Assembly (NCBI GenBank): GCA_028692255.1 | Contig: JAQUXS010000007.1 | Span: 1-53,757, forward strand | Source: Clostridium sp. | GTDB taxonomy: Bacteria > Bacillota > Clostridia > Clostridiales > Clostridiaceae | Reading direction: 5' to 3' | DNA length: 53,757 nt | In this document: in pieces, positions 1-7,316 of the stretch | Position numbering within the stretch: position 1 is the first letter of the stretch | How the letters are laid out: each line of letters begins with the position of its first letter | Translations under genes and position numbers: made by a program | The notes under the pieces: generated by a model | What the model saw: the letters and a program-made list of their open reading frames with translations, nothing else | What the model was told of the DNA's origin: nothing | Databases searched by the model: none

Positions 1-1
1 G

Positions 2-424
2 GTACAATTACAAGAGCAAGCCCCAGAAAATGCGGCAGGCGGCAAAATAGTTGAAACTAAAAAGCCAGAAACCAGTAAGAAAAAGCAAATTGAACCAGCT
101 ATACAAAAGATGTTCGATAAAATGATTACTTACATGGTGGACAAAGGTTGCACTACAAAAGAAACCCCAGCTTATACAGGACTTAAGTGCGGCAAACACA
201 ATATCGCCGAAGTGTATTTACAGAAAAAAGGTATAAGGCTTCATGTAAACAGCCAGAGCCTATCCGCTGAAAATATAGATTTGTGCAAGGCTGTACCTGA
301 TACTTATGGCTGGACACTTGATTGTATTTACAAAGTAACCGACCAACAAACCTATGACAAAGCGGTTGAAATGTTGGAACAAGGCTTTAATTTTAGAAAT
401 ACGGTAGTTGATATAAATGGATAA
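2..424 (+). CDS. Partial hypothetical protein of an integrated element (3' end)
   Basis: The reading frame is open from the first bases of the window, so the gene begins upstream and only its last 140 codons are seen. The first stretch is rich in Glu, Lys, Pro and Ala and looks like a linker. The rest is a compact mixed alpha/beta domain (from about residue 37) with the sequences GLKCGKHNIAEVYLQKKG and YDKAVEMLEQG. An internal ATG at 110 could be mistaken for the start, but there is no Shine-Dalgarno site there. Its stop overlaps the next gene by 8 nt, so the two are probably co-transcribed. I do not recognise the family with confidence. Its position next to a serine recombinase suggests mobile-element cargo. 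Confidence 0.6.
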   Translation, partial: VQLQEQAPENAAGGKIVETKKPETSKKKQIEPAIQKMFDKMITYMVDKGCTTKETPAYTGLKCGKHNIAEVYLQKKGIRLHVNSQSLSAENIDLCKAVPDTYGWTLDCIYKVTDQQTYDKAVEMLEQGFNFRNTVVDING

Positions 425-593
425 AGCAAAAAAAAGATTTATGCAAAACAAAGATGAAATAAAAATAACCTTTGTTCCCCAGTGCACAAAGTGCAAACAT
501 AATATAAATTATAATTCATGCCACAGGTTTAAAGAAAAGCCGCTGGCATACATGAAAAATGAAAAAGAATGCCCTAAAAAGGAAGGTAGATAA
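417..593 (+). CDS. Small Cys-rich hypothetical protein
   Basis: A 58-residue frame starts at ATG 417 inside the end of the preceding gene (8-nt overlap, translational coupling likely) and ends at TAA 591. It carries a CTKC motif at about residues 33-36, followed by single cysteines at about 45 and 61 percent further on, a pattern that could hold a metal ion. Many Lys residues make it basic. Small Cys-pair proteins of this size are common just before the integrase in clostridial phages and integrative elements. The specific function is unknown. Confidence 0.5.
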   Translation: MDKAKKRFMQNKDEIKITFVPQCTKCKHNINYNSCHRFKEKPLAYMKNEKECPKKEGR

Positions 594-611
594 TGCCTTC
601 CTCTTTGCTTT
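580..611 (+). terminator. Possible weak terminator
   Basis: AGGAAGG (580-586) pairs with CCTTCCT (596-602) around a 9-nt loop and is followed by a T-rich stretch. It overlaps the stop codon of the small Cys-rich gene and separates it from the recombinase promoter region. The stem is short, so this is tentative. Confidence 0.35.
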
Positions 612-693
612 ATTTAGGATAAAAAAGCTCAACTTTAATATTCGATAATTTTTATTATATATTAGGTAGAAAAAACTTTAAGGAGGAAAAGTT

Positions 694-2337
694 ATGGCAA
701 TTTTAAAAGTGGCTTGTTATTGCAGGGTTTCAACAGATAGCAAAGACCAAGCTAATTCATTTGAAAACCAGCAAACATATTTTCAGAATGTGCTGACACA
801 TAGTAAAGAATGCAGGCTAATTAATATATATGCTGACCAAGGCTTAACAGGTACAAAGTTAAATAACAGACCAGAATTTAATAAAATGCTCAATGATGCT
901 GGGATTGATATTATAGAAAAATTTATAGGCAAAGACAAGAGGCTTAAGAAAAAGCATGTACTTTATGAAATTACAGAGCGACCCCCACTGTTTGATGAAA
1001 TATGGATTAAAAATACAAGTAGGTTCGCAAGAAATACTCTATCCTTTGAAATAATAAGCCTTTTAAGGAATAAGGGTGTTCACATTAAATTTATTGAGCA
1101 AAATATTAATACAAAGGATATATCAAGCGACTTCCTATTAAAATTATTTCAGTTATTTGATGAACAGGAAAGCAGAGATAAAAGCAGTAAGGTAAGTTTC
1201 GGCATTAAGGAAGGTGCTCGCAAAGGCGTAATTAATGCAAATAGCCGCTTATATGGTTATAACTATATACAAGCAGAAAACAGGCTTGAAATAATCCCAG
1301 TTGAAGCGGATATAATAAAAAAAATATATGAACTGTATGCCAGCGGCGAAGGCATTAGGCGAATTATTAATTATTTGAATGACAAAAATATTAAAACAAG
1401 GCAAGGAAAACCCTTCTGTAAAAGCAGTATAAAGCGAATACTTACAAATGAAAAATATATGGGTGTAAATGCTCGGTTAAAATATGATACTGGACGAGTT
1501 TTTAATAAAAAAAGTTATGCCACAGTAAAACCAAAAAATGAATGGATAATACAGGACAGTGATAAGATACCCCCTATTATTAGCAAGGAATTATTTGAAG
1601 AATGCCATGTTTTATTAGTTAGCAAGATTAATTATTCAAACCAAGTAGGCATATATAAAGGGATTACTGATTATGCTGGGCTTATAATATGCGGCAAGTG
1701 CGGGAATCCATATACAAGCAATATGGACAGGGGCAGGCGATTTTATAATTGCAAAACTAAAAAAATGAAAGGAACTGGGTCTTGTAATAATAAGAATATC
1801 AGTGAAAGCAAGCTGGACACCTATATAAATAATACAGCATATAGACGAGCACTTTATAAATTTAAGATAATGTATAAATCAGTTCTCGAGGGAATGGTTG
1901 AAAGATTGCAAAATCAAATAAATGAAGATAGCAATTTACAGGCGGCACAATTAAAGCAGAATTTAAACAAGTACAAGACGCAACAGAGCAAACTCTTAAA
2001 TGGTTATTTAGAAAACATTATAGATGAAGATATATTTAAGCAGGCGGCGGCAGACCTTAAGAACAGGATTACAGAAACCGAACAAAAAATTAAAGAACTA
2101 ACAAAGCCAAACAATGAAATACTTCAAGACATCAAGTATATAGAAAAGACCTTAAGTGATATTGACAACCTTGAAATAAAAGACCAATATTCAAGGGAGG
2201 AAATAATTGCTGGCATAAGTAAAATTATTATTACAGATGATAAGGTTAAAATATATTATAAGGTAGCGGCTAATATTCGGCAGTTGATAAAAAAGCATAA
2301 CCTTGAAAGTTATTATGAACAAATATTAGCTGAATAA
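694..2337 (+). CDS. Large serine recombinase (site-specific integrase)
   Basis: This 547-residue protein has the architecture of large serine integrases. The N-terminal resolvase domain (about residues 4-165) contains YCRVS with Ser13 as the expected nucleophile, and later ESRDKSSK. A recombinase domain follows (about 190-300). A zinc ribbon starts near residue 333 (CGKCG, then YNC and SCNNK), and a coiled coil rich in Glu, Lys and Gln covers about 390-480. Start ATG 694 has AAGGAGG at the right spacing. The gene points toward, and ends 48 nt before, a truncated feoB. That is the arrangement expected when the integrase lies at the attR end of an element inserted in feoB. In this family, integration needs only the recombinase, while excision usually needs an added directionality factor, which is not in this window. 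Confidence 0.93.
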   Translation: MAILKVACYCRVSTDSKDQANSFENQQTYFQNVLTHSKECRLINIYADQGLTGTKLNNRPEFNKMLNDAGIDIIEKFIGKDKRLKKKHVLYEITERPPLFDEIWIKNTSRFARNTLSFEIISLLRNKGVHIKFIEQNINTKDISSDFLLKLFQLFDEQESRDKSSKVSFGIKEGARKGVINANSRLYGYNYIQAENRLEIIPVEADIIKKIYELYASGEGIRRIINYLNDKNIKTRQGKPFCKSSIKRILTNEKYMGVNARLKYDTGRVFNKKSYATVKPKNEWIIQDSDKIPPIISKELFEECHVLLVSKINYSNQVGIYKGITDYAGLIICGKCGNPYTSNMDRGRRFYNCKTKKMKGTGSCNNKNISESKLDTYINNTAYRRALYKFKIMYKSVLEGMVERLQNQINEDSNLQAAQLKQNLNKYKTQQSKLLNGYLENIIDEDIFKQAAADLKNRITETEQKIKELTKPNNEILQDIKYIEKTLSDIDNLEIKDQYSREEIIAGISKIIITDDKVKIYYKVAANIRQLIKKHNLESYYEQILAE

Positions 2338-2340
2338 GAC

Positions 2341-2378
2341 AACCCCCAGCAGGCAATAATTTCACTGGGGGTTTAATA
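2341..2378 (+). terminator. Terminator after the recombinase
   Basis: AACCCCCAG (2341-2349) and CTGGGGGTT (2365-2373) form a perfect 9-bp GC-rich stem with a 15-nt loop, 3 nt after the recombinase stop. The following bases are TAATAAT rather than a clear T-run, so termination may be imperfect, or the hairpin may belong to the element end. Confidence 0.6.
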
Positions 2379-2410
2379 ATAACCTTGTTTATGTACTATA
2401 ATATACTCCT
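2374..2410. other. Predicted attachment-site junction (attR) in feoB
   Basis: The recombinase hairpin ends at 2373. By about 2395 the sequence already encodes a FeoB transmembrane helix (LLLYALGIVV). The crossover between element and chromosome must therefore lie in or close to this stretch. The exact core cannot be set without the left junction, which is outside the window. Confidence 0.45.
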
Positions 2411-3047
2411 TTTATATGCACTAGGCATAGTTGTTGCAATATTAGCAGCAAAATTTTTAAATAAATTTGTTTTTGAAGATGAAGAATCCTATTTTGTTAT
2501 GGAGCTTCCACCTTACAGAATCCCTACAGCTAAAAGCATTTTAATCCATATGTGGGAAAAGGGAGGCTCGTATGTAAAAAAAGCAGGTACTGTTATTTTT
2601 GGTACTGTTGTAGTAGTTTGGATACTTTCAAATTTACCAGCAGGAGTAAATCCAGGTACAAAGGATAGTCTCATTGGAATAATTGGATCAGCTATAGCCC
2701 CTATATTTAAACCAGCGGGTTTTGGAAATTGGCAGGCAAGTGCAGCACTTATATCTGGTTTTGCGGCTAAAGAATCAGTAGTTGGAACTATGGCAACAAT
2801 ATATGGAGTATCTGAAGATGGAACAGGTATAGTACATGCACTTGCAAACTCATTTACTTCACTTTCGGCTATATCCTTTATGGTTATGTCACTTCTATAT
2901 GTTCCATGTGTTGCTACTATAGGAGCAATAAAGAGAGAAACAAATTCAAATAAATGGGCAATAACAGCAGTTATATATACTTGTGTAATTGGATGGATAA
3001 TGGCAATAGTAGTTTATCAAATAGGAAGACTTTTAGGATATGTATAA
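2385..3047 (+). pseudogene. feoB: 3' fragment of feoB (ferrous iron transporter), interrupted by the element
   Basis: The 220 codons match only the C-terminal part of FeoB. They include ELPPYRIPT followed by the helices of the second Gate/FeoB_C repeat (KAGTVIFGTVVVVW, SGFAAKESVVGTM, LYVPCVATIGAIKRET). Full FeoB is usually 600-700 residues and begins with a GTPase domain and the first membrane half, both missing here. There is no Shine-Dalgarno site before TTG 2385 or ATG 2391, so the fragment is probably not translated as a useful protein. The serine recombinase element directly upstream is the likely cause. If the element can excise, the gene would be restored. Whether the 5' part survives on the other side cannot be seen. 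Confidence 0.85.
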
Positions 3048-3066
3048 AAATTTTTACAATGTCACT

Positions 3067-3085
3067 GATAATGAAATTCATTTTC
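3067..3085. promoter_or_regulatory. Fur-box-like palindrome
   Basis: GATAATGAAATTCATTTTC differs from the classic 19-bp Fur box GATAATGATAATCATTATC at three positions. It lies between the feoB fragment and the FeoC-like gene, so the downstream gene probably has its own iron-regulated promoter and can still be expressed despite the upstream insertion. Confidence 0.6.
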
Positions 3086-3135
3086 AATATAGAAATACTA
3101 TGGTATTTAAATAAAAGTAAAGGGGATGGTTTTAA

Positions 3136-3417
3136 ATGTTAATTAAAATATTAAAGAGATTATTAGAGGGAAAATCTTATTCACCTAGAATAATTGCAGC
3201 AGAACTTGGAGTAAGTGAGGGAATGGCTCAGCAGATGCTTCTCCAGTTAGAAAATATGGGATATATAGAAAAGTCAAGTACAAATGATTTTGATGAAGGA
3301 TGCTGCAGTGGATGCAGTTCAAAGAAAAAAAGCTGCTGCACTAGTAGAAAACTTGACATAGATATGATTAGAGTTACTTCAAAAGGCAGGGAAGCTGCTG
3401 CAAGGGTTAATAGCTAA
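3136..3417 (+). CDS. FeoC-like winged-helix protein
   Basis: This 93-residue protein begins with a winged-helix segment (residues 1-45, with ELGVSEGMAQQMLLQLENMGYIEK). A Cys-rich loop follows (about residues 56-69, CCSGCSSKKKSCC), matching the FeoC family layout in which clustered cysteines can bind an iron-sulfur cluster. The C-terminus is basic. ATG 3136 has AAAGGGGA upstream. It lies in feo context and behind a Fur-box-like site, so a role in ferrous iron uptake control or FeoB stability is likely. With feoB broken its partner may be absent unless another copy exists. Confidence 0.75.
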   Translation: MLIKILKRLLEGKSYSPRIIAAELGVSEGMAQQMLLQLENMGYIEKSSTNDFDEGCCSGCSSKKKSCCTSRKLDIDMIRVTSKGREAAARVNS

Positions 3418-3473
3418 AAAACTATAATTATATAAACAATAAAGGGTGGAGCTACTACATTAGCATAATAAAA

Positions 3474-4850
3474 TTAAATGCTAGTGTGGCAGTCCCATTT
3501 TTTTAGTTTATACATATTGGAAGAAACAAAGGTGATTATGGGAGATATATAGCATAATATTGCATAGGGTGCGTATTGAGTTGCAGCAATTCCCGTTGTT
3601 GTAAAAATAAATAGAGAATTTACATTCCATGGAATAAGTGGAGCAATAATTGTGCCAGTATCTGATATAGTTCTAGATAAAGTGGAATTTTTAAGCCCTA
3701 ACTGTTTATACTTTGTACCCAAAACTTTCCCAGGCAGTATTATACCTACACTTTGATCACTTATAGCAGTTAGTAAACTGCTTATTAGTCCTGTTTTTAA
3801 AATAAGTTCTTCATTTGATTTAATTTTTTCAGTTGTTTTTATTATTATAGGTGTTATAAGACCTGTCTTCTGTAATATACTACTTAATGCGATTGCACCT
3901 GCTATTATAAGTAGTATTGATATCATAGATATAATGCCTCCACTGACTAATATTTTATTTAATTCAATGGAATTAGTATTTATTTTATATCCGCTAAATA
4001 TAGCAGCAATAATACTGTAAAAGCTTGCTTTCTCAAAACAAATAGAAACAATTATTCCACAAGCTAAAGCCAAAGTTGTTGATTTTATCATTTTCATGCC
4101 TAAAAGAGACATAATTATAATGCTTAAAGGTAAAAGTAATAGTAAAGGTGAGATTAAAAAATTATTATTAATTGTTGACATAAAATTGGTTATATTAGAA
4201 TTAGAAAGAACTAAACTATAATTTTTACCTATAAAATAGTATATTGTACATGATACGAAATAAGTTGGAATCAATGTTTTTAGTATTGAAACTAAAGCAT
4301 CTTTGTAGTTTATTTGCACAGTTTCAAGTGTAAGGTTAAAAAGGCTTGAAAGGGGAGAAATTTTATCTCCAATAGAAGCACCAGAAACTATAGCACCTAA
4401 AAGAATATAATTAGGTATTCCAAATATCTTTGACAAGCCTAGTAGTGCAATGCCAATGCAGCTTATAGTACCAAATGCTGTACCCATAAGTATTGCTACT
4501 ATTGTTGTAAGAATAAAAGTAGCAAGTAAAAAGTTCGTATTTTGCATGTATTTTAGTCCATAATATAATATACTTGGCACAACTCCTGAGGCCATCCATA
4601 CAGAAATCATAGCACCTATTAATGTCATCAAAATAAATAGGGACTTACACTCATAAAGACCTTGTTTTATTATATTTAAAAGTTCTGTTATAGAAAATCC
4701 ATTTTTTATAAGAAGGAATAAAGTAATAAGTATACTGATTAAAAAGCCATAAAATAGAAAAATTTTAAATATAACACATACAATAATTGAAACGAGTATA
4801 GATATTAAAATAATATTAGTATCTTTCTTAGAAACTTTATTTTCTTTCAC
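3474..4850 (-). CDS. nhaC: NhaC-family Na+/H+ antiporter
   Basis: This is a polytopic membrane protein of about 458 residues with roughly a dozen hydrophobic segments. Near residue 160 it has GDKISPLSSLFNLT, the family-typical GDK(M/I)SPLS motif of NhaC-type antiporters, and later SDTGTIIAPLIPWN. It would exchange Na+ (or a small organic cation) for H+ at the cytoplasmic membrane. A TTG at 4865 also opens the frame, but GGAGG lies between that TTG and GTG 4850 at 8-nt spacing, so GTG 4850 is the better start. It follows a TetR-type regulator by 44 nt on the same strand, which suggests a regulator-transporter operon. Substrate could differ from Na+, since NhaC relatives include malate/lactate exchangers. 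Confidence 0.85.
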   Translation of the reverse strand: MKENKVSKKDTNIILISILVSIIVCVIFKIFLFYGFLISILITLFLLIKNGFSITELLNIIKQGLYECKSLFILMTLIGAMISVWMASGVVPSILYYGLKYMQNTNFLLATFILTTIVAILMGTAFGTISCIGIALLGLSKIFGIPNYILLGAIVSGASIGDKISPLSSLFNLTLETVQINYKDALVSILKTLIPTYFVSCTIYYFIGKNYSLVLSNSNITNFMSTINNNFLISPLLLLLPLSIIIMSLLGMKMIKSTTLALACGIIVSICFEKASFYSIIAAIFSGYKINTNSIELNKILVSGGIISMISILLIIAGAIALSSILQKTGLITPIIIKTTEKIKSNEELILKTGLISSLLTAISDQSVGIILPGKVLGTKYKQLGLKNSTLSRTISDTGTIIAPLIPWNVNSLFIFTTTGIAATQYAPYAILCYISPIITFVSSNMYKLKKWDCHTSI

Positions 4851-4894
4851 ATGTAATACCTCCAATGATAATTATTAAAGTAAAATTTAGCAAT

Positions 4895-5464
4895 TTAGTC
4901 AGACAATAGACCATTCCAATATATTTGCCAACAAATTTCAAATTTTTCATTGAACCTTTCAATGCCTCCGTATATTAATGCTACAAATAAGCCATCTAGT
5001 AATGTCATAAAAGAAAGAGTGGCTTTTTTTGGATTCGACGAAAACTCTTTTGTACTTAAAAATAATTCATTTAGTAAGTTTTCAAGTTCATTGAAATATA
5101 GCTTGAAAGTTTTTATTACCTCTTTTCTTAAGTGAACAGGAGGCATATATGCCATACGCAGCACAAATTTCATATTTGAGTCATTATCTTTTACATACCG
5201 GTCTTTTGATTTTAAAATAAAAATTTTTAAATAGTACTTTAAATTGGTATCATAATGAGAAAAAAATTCATGTATAAAATTTGTTTCTTCATTAATAACT
5301 TCATGCATAACTGTAAGAAATAATTCGTCTTTACTTTTAAAATGAGAATAAATCGATTGCTTTTTTATGCCAACTTCTTCAGCAATGTTAGAAAGCGAAG
5401 TACCATCGTATCCTTTTTCAGTAAAGTTTAATAAAGCTGCTTTTTTTATTTGTTCTATAGTCAT
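4895..5464 (-). CDS. TetR/AcrR-family transcriptional regulator
   Basis: The N-terminal helix-turn-helix of the TetR family is clear (residues 1-50, with FTEKGYDGTSLSNIAEEVG and SIYSHFKSKDELF). It is followed by a divergent all-helical ligand domain, about 189 residues in total. An upstream ATG at 5473 is in frame, but AAGGGG sits 9 nt before ATG 5464, so the shorter start is preferred. The gene lies directly before nhaC on the same strand, and a palindrome just upstream is a good candidate for its own operator. It probably represses itself and nhaC. The inducing ligand is unknown. Confidence 0.88.
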   Translation of the reverse strand: MTIEQIKKAALLNFTEKGYDGTSLSNIAEEVGIKKQSIYSHFKSKDELFLTVMHEVINEETNFIHEFFSHYDTNLKYYLKIFILKSKDRYVKDNDSNMKFVLRMAYMPPVHLRKEVIKTFKLYFNELENLLNELFLSTKEFSSNPKKATLSFMTLLDGLFVALIYGGIERFNEKFEICWQIYWNGLLSD

Positions 5465-5476
5465 AATAACCATCCC

Positions 5477-5494
5477 CTTACTACCGTTCGTAAG
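5477..5494. promoter_or_regulatory. Candidate TetR operator
   Basis: CTTACTACCGTTCGTAAG is an imperfect 18-bp palindrome (7 of 9 pairs). It lies 12 nt upstream of the first in-frame ATG of the minus-strand tetR gene and next to the AT-rich promoter region. The size and symmetry fit TetR-family operators. Confidence 0.5.
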
Positions 5495-5594
5495 TATATG
5501 CTATAATAAATATTATTAAAAGTCAATTAAGTTGACAACAATGAATTAATATTTGATAATTTAGATAAGATTATAAAGATTGGAGATAAAAATT

Positions 5595-6866
5595 TTGGAT
5601 TTATTTACAATGGCTATGGATAAAAATCCCCATAATAAGCCTCTCGCACAGAGGATGAGACCGAGAAATCTTGATGAGTTTTATGGGCAAGAAAAAATCA
5701 TAGGAAAAGGTAAACTTTTAAGAAGATTAATAGAAAGTGATAATTTAACATCAATTATACTATATGGACCTCCAGGAGTTGGAAAAACCACTCTTGCAAA
5801 TATAATATCAAAAGAAACAAAATGTGAATTTGTAAAATTAAATGCAACTACGGCTTCAGTTAAGGATATAAAAGCTGAAATAAATAAAGCAGAGGAAATT
5901 ATTAAACTGTATAGTAAAAGAACTATATTTTTTATAGATGAAATACATGCACTAAAAAGAGGTGCTCAGCAGGATGTGCTTTTAGATGCAGTGGAAAAGG
6001 GAACAGTTATACTTATAGGTGCGACTACTGAGAATCCTTATTTTGAAATAAATGGAGCACTTTTGAGTAGATCTAAAATATTTCAACTTGAAGCTCTTTC
6101 AAAGGAAGATATAAAAGGAATACTTAAAAATATATTGAGGGATTCTAATAGAGGATACGGCTTCATGAAAGTTGATATGAATAATGAAGCTTTAGAATTT
6201 ATTGCAGATATGTGTAATGGAGATGCAAGAAGTGCTATAAATGCTCTTGAAATGGCAGTACTATCCACTCCTAAAAATTCAGAAGGTGTAATTGTAATTG
6301 ATGAAAATACTGCACAGGAATGCATGCAAAAGAGAATGGTAAACTATGATAAAAAAGGTGACAATCATTATGATATGGTTTCGGCGTTTATAAAGAGTAT
6401 GAGGGGATCAGACCCAGATGCAGCTCTTTATTGGTTTGCACGTATGATAATTGGAGGAGAAGACCCTAAATTTATTGTAAGAAGAATAATTGTTCATGCT
6501 TCAGAGGATGTTGGAATGGCAGATCCTAATGCTATGCTTATAGCACATGCGGCATTTAATGCACTTCAAACTATAGGAATGCCAGAAGCTAGAATTCCTA
6601 TAGCAGAGGCTATTATATATATAAGTGAGGCTAAAAAGAGCAATTCGGTTTTAAATGCAGTTGATGCAGCTTTTTCTGATGCTAAAATGGCGCAGTACAG
6701 AGTTCCAATTCATTTAAGGGATAGCCACTATAGTGGAGCTAAGAATTTGAAAAATGGAATAGGGTATAAATATCCTCATAATTATAAGGGACATTATGTT
6801 GAGCAGCAGTATTTTCCTTCAGAAATGGGAAACCCAATTTATTATAAAGAAGATGAAGATAAATAA
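5595..6866 (+). CDS. rarA: RarA/MgsA replication-associated recombination AAA+ ATPase
   Basis: This clamp-loader-like AAA+ protein has about 423 residues. Walker A GPPGVGKTT is near residues 58-66, Walker B IFFIDEIHA near 110 and sensor 1 GATTENP near 141. The RarA C-terminal tetramerisation region follows (MRGSDPDAALYWFARMI, SEDVGMADP). It acts at stalled replication forks. The frame opens at TTG 5580, but GGAG at 5582 points to TTG 5595, giving MDLFTMAMDKNPHNKPLAQR, the usual N-terminus of the family. It is a single-gene unit, divergent from tetR. Confidence 0.95.
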   Translation: MDLFTMAMDKNPHNKPLAQRMRPRNLDEFYGQEKIIGKGKLLRRLIESDNLTSIILYGPPGVGKTTLANIISKETKCEFVKLNATTASVKDIKAEINKAEEIIKLYSKRTIFFIDEIHALKRGAQQDVLLDAVEKGTVILIGATTENPYFEINGALLSRSKIFQLEALSKEDIKGILKNILRDSNRGYGFMKVDMNNEALEFIADMCNGDARSAINALEMAVLSTPKNSEGVIVIDENTAQECMQKRMVNYDKKGDNHYDMVSAFIKSMRGSDPDAALYWFARMIIGGEDPKFIVRRIIVHASEDVGMADPNAMLIAHAAFNALQTIGMPEARIPIAEAIIYISEAKKSNSVLNAVDAAFSDAKMAQYRVPIHLRDSHYSGAKNLKNGIGYKYPHNYKGHYVEQQYFPSEMGNPIYYKEDEDK

Positions 6867-6869
6867 AAA

Positions 6870-6914
6870 TTAAATATATGAATTATGAACATAAGCAAAT
6901 ATTCATATATTTAA
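6870..6914 (+). terminator. AT-rich hairpin after rarA
   Basis: TTAAATATATGAAT (6870-6883) and ATTCATATATTTAA (6901-6914) form a perfect 14-bp stem with a 17-nt loop, 3 nt after rarA. It is all A/T-rich and lacks a strong T-run, so it could be a weak terminator or a 3' stabiliser. Confidence 0.45.
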
Positions 6915-7316
6915 CTCTTTAAATACATTAAAAAATCTGTGTATAGCTTGATTTACACGCTTTTGCTCCATTTACAATTGTAATGCTAATTATAATAAGT
7001 GCAAATTAAATGTATTTATATAATAAAAAATGAATAATTTTGCAAAATATAAACTACAGCTTCTTAATAAAATTAAGTTAGTACTATCTATTAGGTGATA
7101 AATTGATAATAAATTCTGAAAAATATTAACATTTTGATATAAATACAGAAAAATGCAAGTTAGAAGTTGAAAAGCGTCAAAAATACAATTATAATATATA
7201 ACAAAACTAGCTGATTAATTATATTAACAAAAGTCCAATGTAAAATTTATTTATTTAACTTTTTGGACATTATAACATTATAAATTTAAGCAAATTTTAT
7301 ATTAGGGGGGCAAAAT
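6915..7316 (+). promoter_or_regulatory. gltB upstream region with sigma-A promoter
   Basis: No gene is seen in this 400-nt gap. TTGAAA (7167-7172), a 17-nt spacer and TATAAT (7190-7195) make a near-consensus sigma-A promoter about 120 nt before gltB. Within the leader, GTCCAA (7233-7238) and TTGGAC (7263-7268) form an inverted repeat with a 24-nt spacer, which may be a regulator site or a weak leader hairpin. A very strong AGGGGGG site precedes the gltB ATG. No known riboswitch fold was recognised. Confidence 0.6.

Noticed and set aside
3458-3486. Hairpin between feoC-like gene and nhaC as terminator
   Set aside because: CATTAGCAT and ATGCTAGTG can pair, but neither side is followed by a T-run and the stem overlaps the nhaC stop, so the evidence is too weak.
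6915-7316. Riboswitch or T-box in the gltB leader
   Set aside because: No conserved T-box sequence, glutamine-riboswitch core or terminator/antiterminator pair could be found. Only a short inverted repeat is present.
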